From positions 1 through 64,000 of the forward strand of contig JBMNRB010000014.1 in NCBI GenBank assembly GCA_050944435.1: 64,000 bases of DNA, written 5' to 3'. This document shows positions 24,398 through 33,585 of this stretch, in pieces; the first letter of the stretch is position 1; each line of letters opens with the position of its first letter. The translations under genes and the position numbers were made by a program. Origin of the DNA: Ruminococcus_G sp050944435. GTDB taxonomy: Bacteria > Bacillota > Clostridia > Lachnospirales > Lachnospiraceae. Below the pieces are notes generated by a model, which made no database searches, was not told where the DNA came from, and saw nothing but the letters and a program-made list of their open reading frames with translations.

Positions 24398-25351
24398 ATG
24401 AGAGAAGAGATATTGAAATTGTTTGCGGGTGAAGTCAGGGATCTCCTGGAGAAGGCGGATCTGAGACAGGAATGTCTCCAGGAAATTCGTCTCCGCGTAA
24501 ATGCGCCTCTGATGATTGTTTATGACGGAGAGGAGTATTTCCTTGGGGCTGACGGAGGGAGAAGGAAAACCCCTGTGTCCTCCTATTTGATCTCACCGAA
24601 ATGTATCAGGGAGACGCTGGAATTTATTTCCGGGTATTCCCTTTATGCATATGAAGAAGAGATACGGCAGGGTTATCTTACGATTCAGGGCGGCCATCGG
24701 GTGGGCCTGGCCGGGAAGACAGTGCTGGAAGGGGAAAAAATAAAAAGTATTCATCACATATCCTTTATCAATGTCCGTTTCTCCCATCAGATCGTGGGAT
24801 GTGCCGGAAAAGTTCTGCCCTTTGTGACAGACGGGGACAGGATTCGCCATACCCTGATCATCTCGCCGCCCAGATGCGGAAAGACTACGCTGCTGAGAGA
24901 TCTGATCCGGCAGATTTCCAACGGTGATGAAAAGAGGGCGGGGCACTGTGTGGGAGTTGTGGACGAGCGTTCGGAGATCGGAGGATGTTATCAGGGAATT
25001 CCTCAGAACGATGTGGGAATCCGTACGGATGTGCTGGACGGATGTCCGAAGGCAGAAGGGATGATGATGCTGATCCGTTCCATGTCTCCGGAAGTGGTCG
25101 CCGTGGACGAAATCGGAAGCTATGAAGATATTCATGCCATTGAAACGGTGATTAACTGCGGCTGTAAACTGCTGGCCACAGTTCACGGCAGTTCCATTGA
25201 GGAGATCAGACGTAAGCCCCTGTTGGACCGAATGGTAAAGGAAAGAGTTTTTGAGCGCTATATTCTTCTGGACGGCCGTCAGGGAATCGGAAGAATTCAT
25301 CAGATATTTGACGAGAGGGGCACCTGCCTGTTTCAGGGAGAATCCATATGA
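24398..25351 (+). CDS. spoIIIAA: Stage III sporulation protein AA (ATPase)
   Basis: A 317-residue ATPase of the secretion-ATPase (GspE/VirB11) class, mother-cell cytoplasmic motor of the A-Q channel. ATG 24398 is chosen for its AAGAGGTG site. N-terminal lines such as LQEIRLRVNAPL and SGYSLYAYEEEIRQGYLTI lead to Walker A SPPRCGKTTLLRD near residue 165 and Walker B VVAVDEIGS near 233. It overlaps spoIIIAB by 4 bases and begins an eight-gene operon. Confidence 0.95.
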   Translation: MREEILKLFAGEVRDLLEKADLRQECLQEIRLRVNAPLMIVYDGEEYFLGADGGRRKTPVSSYLISPKCIRETLEFISGYSLYAYEEEIRQGYLTIQGGHRVGLAGKTVLEGEKIKSIHHISFINVRFSHQIVGCAGKVLPFVTDGDRIRHTLIISPPRCGKTTLLRDLIRQISNGDEKRAGHCVGVVDERSEIGGCYQGIPQNDVGIRTDVLDGCPKAEGMMMLIRSMSPEVVAVDEIGSYEDIHAIETVINCGCKLLATVHGSSIEEIRRKPLLDRMVKERVFERYILLDGRQGIGRIHQIFDERGTCLFQGESI

Positions 25352-25866
25352 TAATGAAACTGGCGGGAATTGCCATGATTGTCTTTTCGTGTTTCGGCCT
25401 GGGCATCATAAAAAGTATGGAAATCCAGAAACGTTACCGATTATTGAAAGAATGGGAACGGCTGCTGTTATTCCTGGAGCAGGAAATTTCTTATCACGTT
25501 CCCCTGCCGGAGGCATACAGGCGGGTGGGAGACAGGACGCAGCCTCCCTTCGATGGATTTTTAAAAAGTCTTGCCCGGCGTCTGCAAAACGGCAAAGGGG
25601 AAAGTTTCGGGAATATCCTGGAAGAGGAGAGCAGGCGCTGTCTGGGGTCAAGCTGCCTGTCGGAAGAGGATTTGCAGAATATTTCCATGATGGGACAGAT
25701 GCTGGGATTTGGCGACAGACAGGCCCAGGGTGTGATGCTGAAACGGTATGAAAAGGAGCTGGAGGGAAAGCTGGAGGAGTTGAAAGAACAGCTTCCGGGA
25801 AAACAGAAATTGTATCGCAGCCTTGGTTTCCTGGGCGGAGCATTTCTTGGCATACTGCTGCTGTGA
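25348..25866 (+). CDS. spoIIIAB: Stage III sporulation protein AB
   Basis: A 172-residue protein with one N-terminal membrane helix (LAGIAMIVFSCFGLGII), a helical soluble part, and a C-terminal hydrophobic end (LGFLGGAFLGILLL). It has a GspF-like role in the spoIIIA secretion complex. The start is ATG 25348 or 25354. Confidence 0.92.
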   Translation: MIMKLAGIAMIVFSCFGLGIIKSMEIQKRYRLLKEWERLLLFLEQEISYHVPLPEAYRRVGDRTQPPFDGFLKSLARRLQNGKGESFGNILEEESRRCLGSSCLSEEDLQNISMMGQMLGFGDRQAQGVMLKRYEKELEGKLEELKEQLPGKQKLYRSLGFLGGAFLGILLL

Positions 25867-25885
25867 CAAAGGGGGGAGAGAAAAG

Positions 25886-26080
25886 TTGGAAGTCAGTATT
25901 ATCTTCAAAATCGGCGCAGTGGGAATCCTGGTCTCTGTGCTGAACCAGGTGTTGAAACACAGCGGGAGGGAGGAACAGGCATTTCTGGCCAGCCTGGCGG
26001 GACTGATTCTTGTACTTTTCTGGATCCTCCCTTATATCAATGAGCTGTTCGAGAGTGTTCGCCAACTGTTTATGTTGTAG
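25886..26080 (+). CDS. spoIIIAC: Stage III sporulation protein AC
   Basis: A 64-residue membrane protein with two helices, starting at TTG 25886 behind GGGGGAGAG. VSIIFKIGAVGILVSVLNQVL and LILVLFWILPYI are typical of the family. The frame is open upstream, but those residues belong to the spoIIIAB overlap. Confidence 0.92.
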   Translation: MEVSIIFKIGAVGILVSVLNQVLKHSGREEQAFLASLAGLILVLFWILPYINELFESVRQLFML

Positions 26081-26090
26081 GAGGAATTTG

Positions 26091-26477
26091 ATGGATGTGA
26101 TCAGAATCGCTGTTCTTGGTTTCACCGGCGTTTTGCTGGGACTGCTCTTAAAACAATGCAGGCCGGAATACTCCTTTTATATCAGTCTGGCCTGCGGAGT
26201 CTGTATTCTGCTTCTGGCTTCTTCCAAAGTACGGTATCTGATAGAATCGATACAGTCCATCCGAACCAGTCTGCCGGTGGATACGGCTTATCTGGACGTA
26301 CTGCTGAAAATGATAGGAATCACTTATGTGGGCCATTTTTCTTCCAGCCTGTGCAAGGACGCCGGGTATGCTTCCATCGCCGCCCAGATTGAAATCTTCT
26401 GTAAAATGTCCATGATGGCTATGGCAATGCCGGTGCTGCTGACGCTTCTGAAAGTGATACAGGAATTTCTGGGATGA
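26091..26477 (+). CDS. spoIIIAD: Stage III sporulation protein AD
   Basis: A 128-residue membrane protein, ATG 26091 behind GGAGGAAT. It has three to four helices, beginning IRIAVLGFTGVLLGLLL. The IGITYVGHFSSSLCKDAG segment and the AAQIEIFCKM segment are family hallmarks. It overlaps spoIIIAE by 4 bases. Confidence 0.92.
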   Translation: MDVIRIAVLGFTGVLLGLLLKQCRPEYSFYISLACGVCILLLASSKVRYLIESIQSIRTSLPVDTAYLDVLLKMIGITYVGHFSSSLCKDAGYASIAAQIEIFCKMSMMAMAMPVLLTLLKVIQEFLG

Positions 26478-27622
26478 CAGAAAAACGAAAAAGGCGGCGG
26501 ATTTTTCTGACGGGAATATGGCTTCTGATTTTTCTGTGGACCGTGCCGGTATGGGCGGAAGAGGAAGAACTGGAGAAATATGAAGAAAAGCTGCTGGATG
26601 ACCTGGATACCCGGGATATGCAGGCTCTTATGGACGAGCTGCTGAAGGAAAACAGTTTTTCCTTTATCGACGCCGTAAAAGAGATGATGAAGGGCGAAGA
26701 GGGGATTACGAGGGAGGCCCTGGGGGAAGCGGTGAAGACCAGCCTATTTGGTCAGTTTGAGGAAAGCAGAGCGGTGTTTGGACAGGTTCTTCTTCTTGCT
26801 TTTGCAGGCGCGGTACTGGGAAGCTTTGTGCAGATCTTTGATCAGGAAAAAATGGGGGATGTCTGTTTTTACATTATTTACCTTTTGGTTTTCGTTTTGC
26901 TTTTAAAAGAATTTAAAGGGATGAGTGAGGAACTCCATGAAACCATGAAGAATATCGTGGGATTTATGCAGGCGCTGGCTCCCTCCTATTACATTGTGGT
27001 GACGGCCGCCGCGGGAGTGACCACGGCGGCCATGTTTTATCAGATTATCCTGATTGTGATTTTCTGTGTGGAATATGTTCTGGTCACCGTCATGTTTCCT
27101 GCGGTTCATATCTATGTGCTTTTGGAATTTATCAATCTTATGACGAAGGAGGCGATGCTTTCCAAAATATCGGAGCTTTTGAAAAATGTGATTCTCTGGG
27201 TTCAGAAAACCATGCTGGCCGTCATTGTAGGCATGCAGGTGATTCAAAGTCTGATTGCTCCTGCGGTGGACTCTCTGAAACGTTCCCTGCTGGGAAAGAC
27301 AGTAAGCGTGATACCGGGAGTGGGGAATGCGGTGAATGCGGTGACAGAAATTATTTTCGGCTCTGCGGTGCTGATCCGGAACTGTTTCGGCGTGGCGGCG
27401 TTGATTGCCCTGCTTTTGATGGGAATCGCTCCGGTTTTGAAATTGGGGATGAACGCCCTGGTCTATAAATTTACGGGAGCGCTGGTTCAGCCAGTCTGTG
27501 ACGAGAGACTGGTGGGATGTTTTCAGGCCATGGGAGAAGGGTGCATTCTGCTTTTGAAACTTTTGTTTACCACCCAGGTGCTGTTTATGCTGACCATTGT
27601 GATTCTGGCCAATTCACTGTGA
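26474..27622 (+). CDS. spoIIIAE: Stage III sporulation protein AE
   Basis: A 382-residue polytopic membrane protein with an N-terminal signal or anchor (IFLTGIWLLIFLWTVPVWA), an acidic segment, and about seven helices. The ASKHA-like or enzyme motifs are absent. GVGNAVNAVTEIIFGSAVLIRN and LLLMGIAPVLKL are conserved in the family. It is a core membrane part of the channel. Confidence 0.93.
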   Translation: MTEKRKRRRIFLTGIWLLIFLWTVPVWAEEEELEKYEEKLLDDLDTRDMQALMDELLKENSFSFIDAVKEMMKGEEGITREALGEAVKTSLFGQFEESRAVFGQVLLLAFAGAVLGSFVQIFDQEKMGDVCFYIIYLLVFVLLLKEFKGMSEELHETMKNIVGFMQALAPSYYIVVTAAAGVTTAAMFYQIILIVIFCVEYVLVTVMFPAVHIYVLLEFINLMTKEAMLSKISELLKNVILWVQKTMLAVIVGMQVIQSLIAPAVDSLKRSLLGKTVSVIPGVGNAVNAVTEIIFGSAVLIRNCFGVAALIALLLMGIAPVLKLGMNALVYKFTGALVQPVCDERLVGCFQAMGEGCILLLKLLFTTQVLFMLTIVILANSL

Positions 27623-27632
27623 GGGAGGAGAG

Positions 27633-28154
27633 ATGACAGAAACCTTTTACCAATGGATTGGAAGTCTGGCCTGCTATTATCTGGTATATTCCATTGTAAT
27701 GAATGTGATTCCCAAGAAAGAATATCAGGTTTATGTGAAAAGTTTTATGGGTATGCTGCTGGTTATCATTCTGCTGACGCCGGTGATGAAAGTGATGCGC
27801 TCAGATTACGATCTGTCGGAAATATTTCACCTGGAGGAGATGAAAAGGGCATGGATGGGGATACAGGGACAGGAAGAGGCGGGACTGGCGATGGAAAAGG
27901 ATACGTATTTTCTGTATGCCTGCCAGGAAGAGATAGCCGGGCAGATCCGCAGTCTGGCCCAGGAGAAGGGGTTTCAGGTTGTCCGCGTGCAGGTGGAACT
28001 GGAACAGGGAGAGCAGATTCAGATAAAGGAAATAGAAGCAGTTCTAGAAAGAGAGGATGAAGACAGCAGGGCAAAAGAGGAACTGATTGAGGAACTGGCA
28101 CAGGTGTATGAAATCAGTGAGGGTGATGTGCATGTCTATCTCAGTAATTCATAA
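27633..28154 (+). CDS. spoIIIAF: Stage III sporulation protein AF
   Basis: A 173-residue protein, ATG 27633 behind GGGAGGAGA. Two N-terminal membrane helices (YYLVYSIVMNVIP and MGMLLVIILLTPV) are followed by a soluble domain related to ring-building motifs. It overlaps the start of spoIIIAG by about 23 bases. Confidence 0.9.
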   Translation: MTETFYQWIGSLACYYLVYSIVMNVIPKKEYQVYVKSFMGMLLVIILLTPVMKVMRSDYDLSEIFHLEEMKRAWMGIQGQEEAGLAMEKDTYFLYACQEEIAGQIRSLAQEKGFQVVRVQVELEQGEQIQIKEIEAVLEREDEDSRAKEELIEELAQVYEISEGDVHVYLSNS

Positions 28155-28713
28155 GATGACAGAGAAACTGAAGAAGCTGAAAAAGGAACAGCTTATGGTG
28201 TTTTTTCTGCTGCTGGGGCTGTTGATTGTGGTGATGCTGCCGGTGAGAAGTGAGGAAAAGACAGAGACGGTACAGCCGGAAGAAGCCCTCCCGACATCTC
28301 AGCCGGAAGAACAGGAGACTTTGGCGGGGCAGTTGGAACAGCAGTTGGTGGATACTCTTTCACAGGTGGAAGGAGTGGGAAGGGTAAAGGCCGCGGTTAC
28401 CCTGGAAACTTCGGGGAGAAAAGTGGTGGAAAAGGATGTGCCGGTCAGTGATTCCAGCAGCAGTCAGACGGATCAGGACGGAGGAACACAGGATTCCCAA
28501 AGCAGCAGTTCCGAGGAGGAGACGGTGTATCAGCGGGACAGTGAAGGGAACGAAGTGCCCTATGTGGTACAGGAGACGACGCCGGAAATCAGAGGCGTTG
28601 TGGTGGTTGCCCAGGGCGGGGGTGATCCGGTGGTGGAAAGGCAGATTCAGGAGGCGGTGATGGCATTATTTCATGTGGACGCTCATAAAATAAAAGTGAT
28701 GAAAATGAAATAA
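28132..28713 (+). CDS. spoIIIAG: Stage III sporulation protein AG
   Basis: A 193-residue protein. ATG 28132 (GAGGGTG site) is preferred; a second ATG is at 28156. One membrane helix (MVFFLLLGLLIVVMLPV) is followed by a Ser/Glu-rich linker and a ring-building domain with LSQVEGVGRVKAAVTLE and the EIRGVVVVAQGG strand. It forms the large ring in the intermembrane space between mother cell and forespore. Confidence 0.93.
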   Translation: MSISVIHKMTEKLKKLKKEQLMVFFLLLGLLIVVMLPVRSEEKTETVQPEEALPTSQPEEQETLAGQLEQQLVDTLSQVEGVGRVKAAVTLETSGRKVVEKDVPVSDSSSSQTDQDGGTQDSQSSSSEEETVYQRDSEGNEVPYVVQETTPEIRGVVVVAQGGGDPVVERQIQEAVMALFHVDAHKIKVMKMK

Positions 28714-28725
28714 AGGAGAGAGTCA

Positions 28726-29481
28726 TTGAAAAAGAAGTTGTTCAGGAAGAATCAGGTGATTATCACAGCGCTGGCGGTCATGATTGCGGTTGCCGGATAT
28801 ATCAATTATTCGGATTCCAGGCTGAAAACACAGAGCGATGGAAGCAAAGAGCAGGCGGAAGAGACGGCGGATATGGGAGAAATCACGGAAGATATTGAAA
28901 GTCTGGACTACGATTTGACAGATGAGATTGCCGAGGCTGCCGAAGCGGAAAACGCCCAGACTCAGACGGGAGAAACTGACAGTCAGACGGATGAGACAGC
29001 CTTGGAGGAAGAAAGCGATCAGACGCAGGCGGAAGACAGTACGTCGGAGGAGGGGACAGATACAGAAACAGCCGACGCGTCCACGGAAACCCCGGGAGAG
29101 GCAGTCCTGACAGGCGCTTCTACATACGTGGCTCAGGCGAGAATCAGCAGAGAACAGATTCGTTCTCAGAATAAAGAAACCCTTCTTGAGATTATCAATA
29201 ACGAAGAGTTAAGCCAGGAAGAAAAACAGTCGGCGGTGGACAGCATGGTGAGCATGACAGACATGATCGAAAAGGAAGCGGCGGCAGAATCCCTGCTGGA
29301 AGCCAAAGGTTTTGAGAGCGTTGTGGTGAATCTGGACGGCGATACGGCAGACGTGATGGTGCCCACCGGGGATCTTGACGCTTCTCAGCTGGCTCAGATT
29401 GAGGATGCGGTAAAAAGAAAAACCGGGGTGGAGGCGTCAAATATTGTTATCACACCTATGGATGAATCGGTGGCGGAATAA
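28726..29481 (+). CDS. spoIIIAH: Stage III sporulation protein AH
   Basis: A 251-residue protein starting at TTG 28726 behind AAAGGAGAG. One membrane helix (VIITALAVMIAVAGYINY) leads to an acidic Gln/Thr/Glu linker (residues 35-125, longer than in B. subtilis) and a C-terminal YscJ/FliF-like domain that binds forespore SpoIIQ across the septum. No spoIIQ gene is seen in the window. Confidence 0.93.
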   Translation: MKKKLFRKNQVIITALAVMIAVAGYINYSDSRLKTQSDGSKEQAEETADMGEITEDIESLDYDLTDEIAEAAEAENAQTQTGETDSQTDETALEEESDQTQAEDSTSEEGTDTETADASTETPGEAVLTGASTYVAQARISREQIRSQNKETLLEIINNEELSQEEKQSAVDSMVSMTDMIEKEAAAESLLEAKGFESVVVNLDGDTADVMVPTGDLDASQLAQIEDAVKRKTGVEASNIVITPMDESVAE

Positions 29482-29496
29482 GGGAATGCCAAGGTG

Positions 29497-29532
29497 GAAG
29501 AGACTGTCTTTTCGGCGGTCTCTTTTCTTTTC
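29497..29532 (+). terminator. Terminator of the spoIIIA operon
   Basis: AAGAGAC and GTCTCTT pair around a 13-base loop and run into TTCTTTTC. Confidence 0.75.
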
Positions 29533-29554
29533 CGACGCTGGACAGGCAAGCCCC

Positions 29555-29583
29555 TTGACACTGTTTGTACGATATACTAAAAT
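29555..29583 (+). promoter_or_regulatory. Promoter of prfC
   Basis: TTGACA (29555-29560), 17 bp, TAAAAT (29578-29583). Confidence 0.65.
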
Positions 29584-29623
29584 GGTCTACATGTGAAATT
29601 TGAAAGAATCAGGAGGAGTCTTC

Positions 29624-31216
29624 GTGACTGATTATACGAAAGAAATAGAAAAAAGACGGACCTTTGCCATTATCTCCCACCCGGATGCGGGAAAGACGAC
29701 ACTGACGGAAAAATTCCTGCTCTATGGAGGAGCCATCAACCTGGCCGGTTCCGTAAAGGGAAAAGCTACCGCAAGACATGCGGTGTCGGACTGGATGGAA
29801 ATCGAGAAGGAGAGGGGAATTTCTGTAACCTCATCGGTGCTTCAGTTTAATTACGGCGGATACTGCATCAACATTCTGGACACACCGGGACATCAGGATT
29901 TCTCGGAGGATACTTACCGAACGCTGATGGCTGCGGATTCGGCAGTGATGGTCATCGACGGATCTAAGGGCGTGGAGGCGCAGACCAGAAAACTTTTTAA
30001 GGTCTGTGTGATGCGTCATATCCCCATCTTTACCTTTATCAATAAGATGGACCGGGATGCCAACGACAGTTTCGACTTGCTGGATGAAATTGAAAAAGAA
30101 CTGGGAATTGCCACCTGCCCCATTAACTGGCCCATTGGTTCCGGAAAAGCCTTCAAAGGCGTATACGACAGAAATACGGAAAAGGTTCTGGTCTTTTCCG
30201 ATACCATGAAAGGAACCAAGGAAGGTGTGGAGGAAGTGATCGGCGTGGAAGACGATCGCCTGGATGAGGTGCTCAATCCGGGACAGAAAGAGCAGCTTAT
30301 GGAGGAAATTGAGCTGCTGGACGGCGCCAGCGCCCCCTTTGATATGGAAAAGGTGGCCAAGGGAGAGCTGTCTCCGGTATTTTTTGGATCTGCCCTTACC
30401 AATTTCGGTGTGGAAACGTTTTTGCAGCATTTTCTTCAGATGACATCTTCTCCGCTGCCCAGAAATTCCAACGAGGGCATGATCGATCCGATGAAGGAAC
30501 CTTTTTCCGCCTTTGTATTTAAAATCCAGGCCAATATGAATAAGGCGCACAGGGATCGGATTGCATTTATGCGGATCTGCTCCGGAAAGTTTGAGGCCTC
30601 CGCGGAGGTTTACCATGTACAGGGCGATAAAAAAATGAGACTTTCCCAGCCCCAGCAGATGATGGCTTCGGACCGTCATGTGGTGGAAGAGGCATATGCT
30701 GGAGACATCATCGGCGTGTTCGATCCGGGCATCTTTTCCATTGGCGATACGGTCTGCGCCCCGGGGAAAAAATTCATGTTTGAGGGAATTCCCACCTTCG
30801 CGCCGGAGCACTTTGCCCGGGTCCGTCAGGTGGATACTATGAAACGTAAGCAGTTTATCAAGGGGATCAATCAGATTGCTCAGGAAGGCGCCATTCAGAT
30901 TTTTCAGGAATTCAATACGGGAATGGAAGAGATCATCGTAGGCGTGGTAGGCGTTCTGCAGTTTGACGTGCTGAAATACCGGCTGGAAAATGAATATAAA
31001 GTGGACATCCGGCTGGAAACATTGCCCTATGAACACATCCGCTGGATTGAAAACAAAGAAGAGGTGGATGTGGAAAAACTGACGGGAACGTCGGATATGA
31101 AAAAAGTGAAGGATTTAAAAGGAAATCCTCTGCTGCTCTTTGTCAACGCATGGAGTGTGGGGATGACTCTGGAGCGGAACGAAGGACTGGTTCTTTCAGA
31201 ATTTGGAAAGAATTAA
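29624..31216 (+). CDS. prfC: Peptide chain release factor 3
   Basis: A 530-residue translational GTPase that recycles release factors RF1 and RF2 from the ribosome. GTG 29624 is chosen for its CAGGAGGAG site. G1 is SHPDAGKTTLTEK, G2 is in ERGISVTSSVLQF, G3 DTPGHQDFS and G4 NKMDRDA. The RF3 C-terminal region ends with SVGMTLERNEGLVLSEF. It is a single-gene unit with its own promoter. Confidence 0.95.
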   Translation: MTDYTKEIEKRRTFAIISHPDAGKTTLTEKFLLYGGAINLAGSVKGKATARHAVSDWMEIEKERGISVTSSVLQFNYGGYCINILDTPGHQDFSEDTYRTLMAADSAVMVIDGSKGVEAQTRKLFKVCVMRHIPIFTFINKMDRDANDSFDLLDEIEKELGIATCPINWPIGSGKAFKGVYDRNTEKVLVFSDTMKGTKEGVEEVIGVEDDRLDEVLNPGQKEQLMEEIELLDGASAPFDMEKVAKGELSPVFFGSALTNFGVETFLQHFLQMTSSPLPRNSNEGMIDPMKEPFSAFVFKIQANMNKAHRDRIAFMRICSGKFEASAEVYHVQGDKKMRLSQPQQMMASDRHVVEEAYAGDIIGVFDPGIFSIGDTVCAPGKKFMFEGIPTFAPEHFARVRQVDTMKRKQFIKGINQIAQEGAIQIFQEFNTGMEEIIVGVVGVLQFDVLKYRLENEYKVDIRLETLPYEHIRWIENKEEVDVEKLTGTSDMKKVKDLKGNPLLLFVNAWSVGMTLERNEGLVLSEFGKN

Positions 31217-31243
31217 AAACCCCTTTTATTTTTAGAAAGTGTT

Positions 31244-31252
31244 TGTTATAAT
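31244..31252 (+). promoter_or_regulatory. Extended -10 promoter of the Asp23 gene
   Basis: TGTTATAAT is a perfect extended -10 element. TTTTAT lies 17 bp upstream as a weak -35. Confidence 0.65.
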
Positions 31253-31284
31253 AAGAAAAAGGACGAACAGCGGGAGGTTGCGCT

Positions 31285-31677
31285 ATGGCGGAAAATAAAA
31301 ATGAGATGAAAGATTCCTACACGGCATACGATGCCGGACAGATTGGAACGGTGCAGATAGCCGATGAAGTAGTTGCGATTATCGCAGGGCTGGCGGCCAC
31401 AGAGGTGGAAGGCGTTAATTCCATGGCTGGCAATATTACCAATGAGCTGGTGGGAAAGCTGGGCATGAAAAATCTTTCCAAGGGTGTGAAAGTAAGCGTG
31501 CAGGACGGTATGGTCAGTGTGGATCTGAACCTGAATATTAAGTATGGATATGCTATTCCGGAAGTCTGCAGCAAAGTGCAGGACAAAGTGAAATCTGCGA
31601 TTGAAAATATGACGGGGCTTTCTGTTTCGGGAATTAATATTGGTATTGCAGGCGTGAACCTTGAAAATATAAAGTGA
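31285..31677 (+). CDS. Asp23/Gls24 family envelope stress protein
   Basis: A 130-residue protein of the Asp23/YloU family. It has GTVQIADEVVAIIAGLAATEVEGVNSM near the start, GVKVSVQDGMVSVDLNLNI in the middle and VQDKVKSAIENMTG near the end. Relatives sit at the membrane or act in cell-envelope stress and lipid pathways. In many Firmicutes a relative of this gene precedes nusB, as here, but a terminator and 78 bp separate the two. Confidence 0.9.
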   Translation: MAENKNEMKDSYTAYDAGQIGTVQIADEVVAIIAGLAATEVEGVNSMAGNITNELVGKLGMKNLSKGVKVSVQDGMVSVDLNLNIKYGYAIPEVCSKVQDKVKSAIENMTGLSVSGINIGIAGVNLENIK

Positions 31678-31692
31678 GTGTAAAAGGGAAAA

Positions 31693-31720
31693 AGGGGGTC
31701 TGTACAAGACCTCCTTTTTT
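31693..31720 (+). terminator. Terminator between asp23 and nusB
   Basis: GGGGGTCT and AGACCTCC pair (one G-T) around a short loop, followed by six T residues. Confidence 0.8.
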
Positions 31721-31754
31721 AGGATAAAAGGAAAAGAAAGATGCGGAGGGAAAG

Positions 31755-32159
31755 ATGAGCAGAAGAGAACTGCGGGAAAATATTTTTAAATTGCTTTTTT
31801 TACGGGGATTTCATCAGGAAGAGGAGATGCCTGAACAGATGGCTCTGTATTTCGGCGAGATGGATGAACTGGAAGAAAAGGACAGAGTCTATATGGAAGA
31901 GAAATTCACAAAGACGGCAGAACTGACGGAAGAGCTGGATCAGGTGATCAACGGGGTTTCCTCCGGCTGGAAAACTACCAGGATGAGTAAAGTGGATCTG
32001 ACTATTTTGAGACTGGCGGTATATGAGCTGAAGTATGACGAGGAGGTGCCCGTTAAAGTGGCAATCAATGAGGCGGTGGAGTTGGCAAAGAAATTCGGGC
32101 AGGACGAGTCGCCTTCTTTTATCAACGGGATATTGGGTGCGGTCGCCAGGGAGCTGTAA
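31755..32159 (+). CDS. nusB: Transcription antitermination protein NusB
   Basis: A 134-residue all-helical RNA-binding protein. It has the N-terminal RRELRENIFKLLF, then MSKVDLTILRLAVYEL, VPVKVAINEAVELAKKFG and FINGILGAV, the full NusB signature. With NusE it binds boxA in rRNA leaders. It is the first gene of a tight run to recN. Confidence 0.95.
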   Translation: MSRRELRENIFKLLFLRGFHQEEEMPEQMALYFGEMDELEEKDRVYMEEKFTKTAELTEELDQVINGVSSGWKTTRMSKVDLTILRLAVYELKYDEEVPVKVAINEAVELAKKFGQDESPSFINGILGAVAREL

Positions 32160-32162
32160 TCT

Positions 32163-33371
32163 ATGGGACAGAGTATTTATTCTGTAAAGCAAGTGAATAC
32201 TTATATCAAAAACATGTTTACCCAGGATTTCCTCCTCCCGAAGATTCTGATTAAAGGCGAGGTCAGCAACTGTAAATATCACACATCAGGCCATATTTAT
32301 TTTTCGCTTAAAGATGAAAGTGGTTCCATTGCCTGCGTGATGTTTGCTGGCCAGAGAAAAGGCCTGGCCTTTTCCATGAAAAACGGAGATCAGGTGATAG
32401 CCGGCGGCAGCGTCAGCGTGTATGAAAGAGACGGAAGATATCAGCTTTATGCAAAAGAGATCAGGCTGGCGGGGGCGGGGATTCTGTTTGAACGTTTCCA
32501 GGAATTGAAACGAAGGCTGGGAGAAATGGGGATGTTTGCTCCGGAATATAAACAGCCCATACCCAGAGGAATTCGGGTGTTGGGCGTGGTGACTGCTCCC
32601 ACGGGAGCTGCTATCCGGGATATCTGCAATGTGGCAAAAAGGAGAAATCCCGGCATACAGATCATTCTGTATCCGGCCCTGGTACAGGGAGAGGGAGCGG
32701 CGAACAGTATCGTAAAAGGAATAGAAATGCTGGATCGCTGTCAGGTGGATACGATGATCGTGGGAAGAGGCGGCGGTTCCATGGAGGATCTGTGGGCGTT
32801 TAATGAAGAAAAAGTGGCCCGGGCTATTTTTGAATGCAGCGTTCCTGTGATTTCGGCAGTGGGTCATGAGACGGATGTGACCATAGCCGATTATGTGGCG
32901 GATATGAGGGCGCCCACGCCGTCGGCAGCGGCGGAGCTGGCAGTGGATGATGTGGCTGCGGTGATAAGGCGGACAGAGGATTACAGAAAGCGGCTTTCCT
33001 TTCTCATGGGAGGCAGAGTGGCTTTGATGAAGCAGAAATTGTCCGGCTATCAGGTGCGGTTTGGATACTTGAGTCCCTGGCAGCAGATTCGGGAAAAAAG
33101 ACAGTATCTGGCGGAGCTGGAAGAGAGACTCCGGGAGGGAATCCGCCGTGATGTCGCGGACAGACGCCATAGGATGATGCTTTATATTGAGCGGATGAAA
33201 GGGCTGTCCCCGCTGGATAAACTGAATCAGGGGTATTCGTATACGGAGACCTCCGGCGGAAAAGCAGTTACGAGAATCAGCCAGGTGGAGGAACAGGAGC
33301 TTGTAAAGATTCACGTAAGCGACGGAAGCATTCTGGCTCAGGTGAAGGAGAAGAGAAGCAGAAATGAGTGA
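32163..33371 (+). CDS. xseA: Exodeoxyribonuclease VII large subunit
   Basis: A 402-residue protein with an N-terminal OB fold (VSNCKYHTSGHIYFSLKD) and a catalytic region with TAPTGAAIRDI, GRGGGSMEDLWAFN and SAVGHETDVTIADYVADMRAPTPSAAAEL. It cleaves single-stranded DNA to short oligonucleotides with XseB. It starts 4 bp after nusB and overlaps xseB by 8 bases. Confidence 0.95.
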   Translation: MGQSIYSVKQVNTYIKNMFTQDFLLPKILIKGEVSNCKYHTSGHIYFSLKDESGSIACVMFAGQRKGLAFSMKNGDQVIAGGSVSVYERDGRYQLYAKEIRLAGAGILFERFQELKRRLGEMGMFAPEYKQPIPRGIRVLGVVTAPTGAAIRDICNVAKRRNPGIQIILYPALVQGEGAANSIVKGIEMLDRCQVDTMIVGRGGGSMEDLWAFNEEKVARAIFECSVPVISAVGHETDVTIADYVADMRAPTPSAAAELAVDDVAAVIRRTEDYRKRLSFLMGGRVALMKQKLSGYQVRFGYLSPWQQIREKRQYLAELEERLREGIRRDVADRRHRMMLYIERMKGLSPLDKLNQGYSYTETSGGKAVTRISQVEEQELVKIHVSDGSILAQVKEKRSRNE

Positions 33372-33585
33372 AAATGATAAAAAGCAGGAAATGACGGTGG
33401 AAGAGTCTTTTCAGATTCTGGATTCCATTGTGGAACGTCTGGAATCAGGTGAACTCACTCTGGAAGAGTCCTTTCAGACTTATCAGAAAGGAATGGCTAT
33501 TTTAAAAGAGTGCAGTCAGAAAATTGATCTGGTGGAAAAGAAAGTGCTGCAGATGGATGAAGAAGGAGAACTTCATGAATTTTAA
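33364..33585 (+). CDS. xseB: Exodeoxyribonuclease VII small subunit
   Basis: A 73-residue acidic helical protein with SFQILDSIVERLESGELTLEESF, the XseB signature. It overlaps both xseA and ispA, a sign of translational coupling. Confidence 0.93.
   Translation: MSENDKKQEMTVEESFQILDSIVERLESGELTLEESFQTYQKGMAILKECSQKIDLVEKKVLQMDEEGELHEF

Noticed and set aside
29831..31036. A 401-codon minus-strand frame opposite prfC
   Set aside because: It is a shadow of a well-conserved gene; its residues are His/Phe/Leu-rich as expected for antisense of GC-rich codons.
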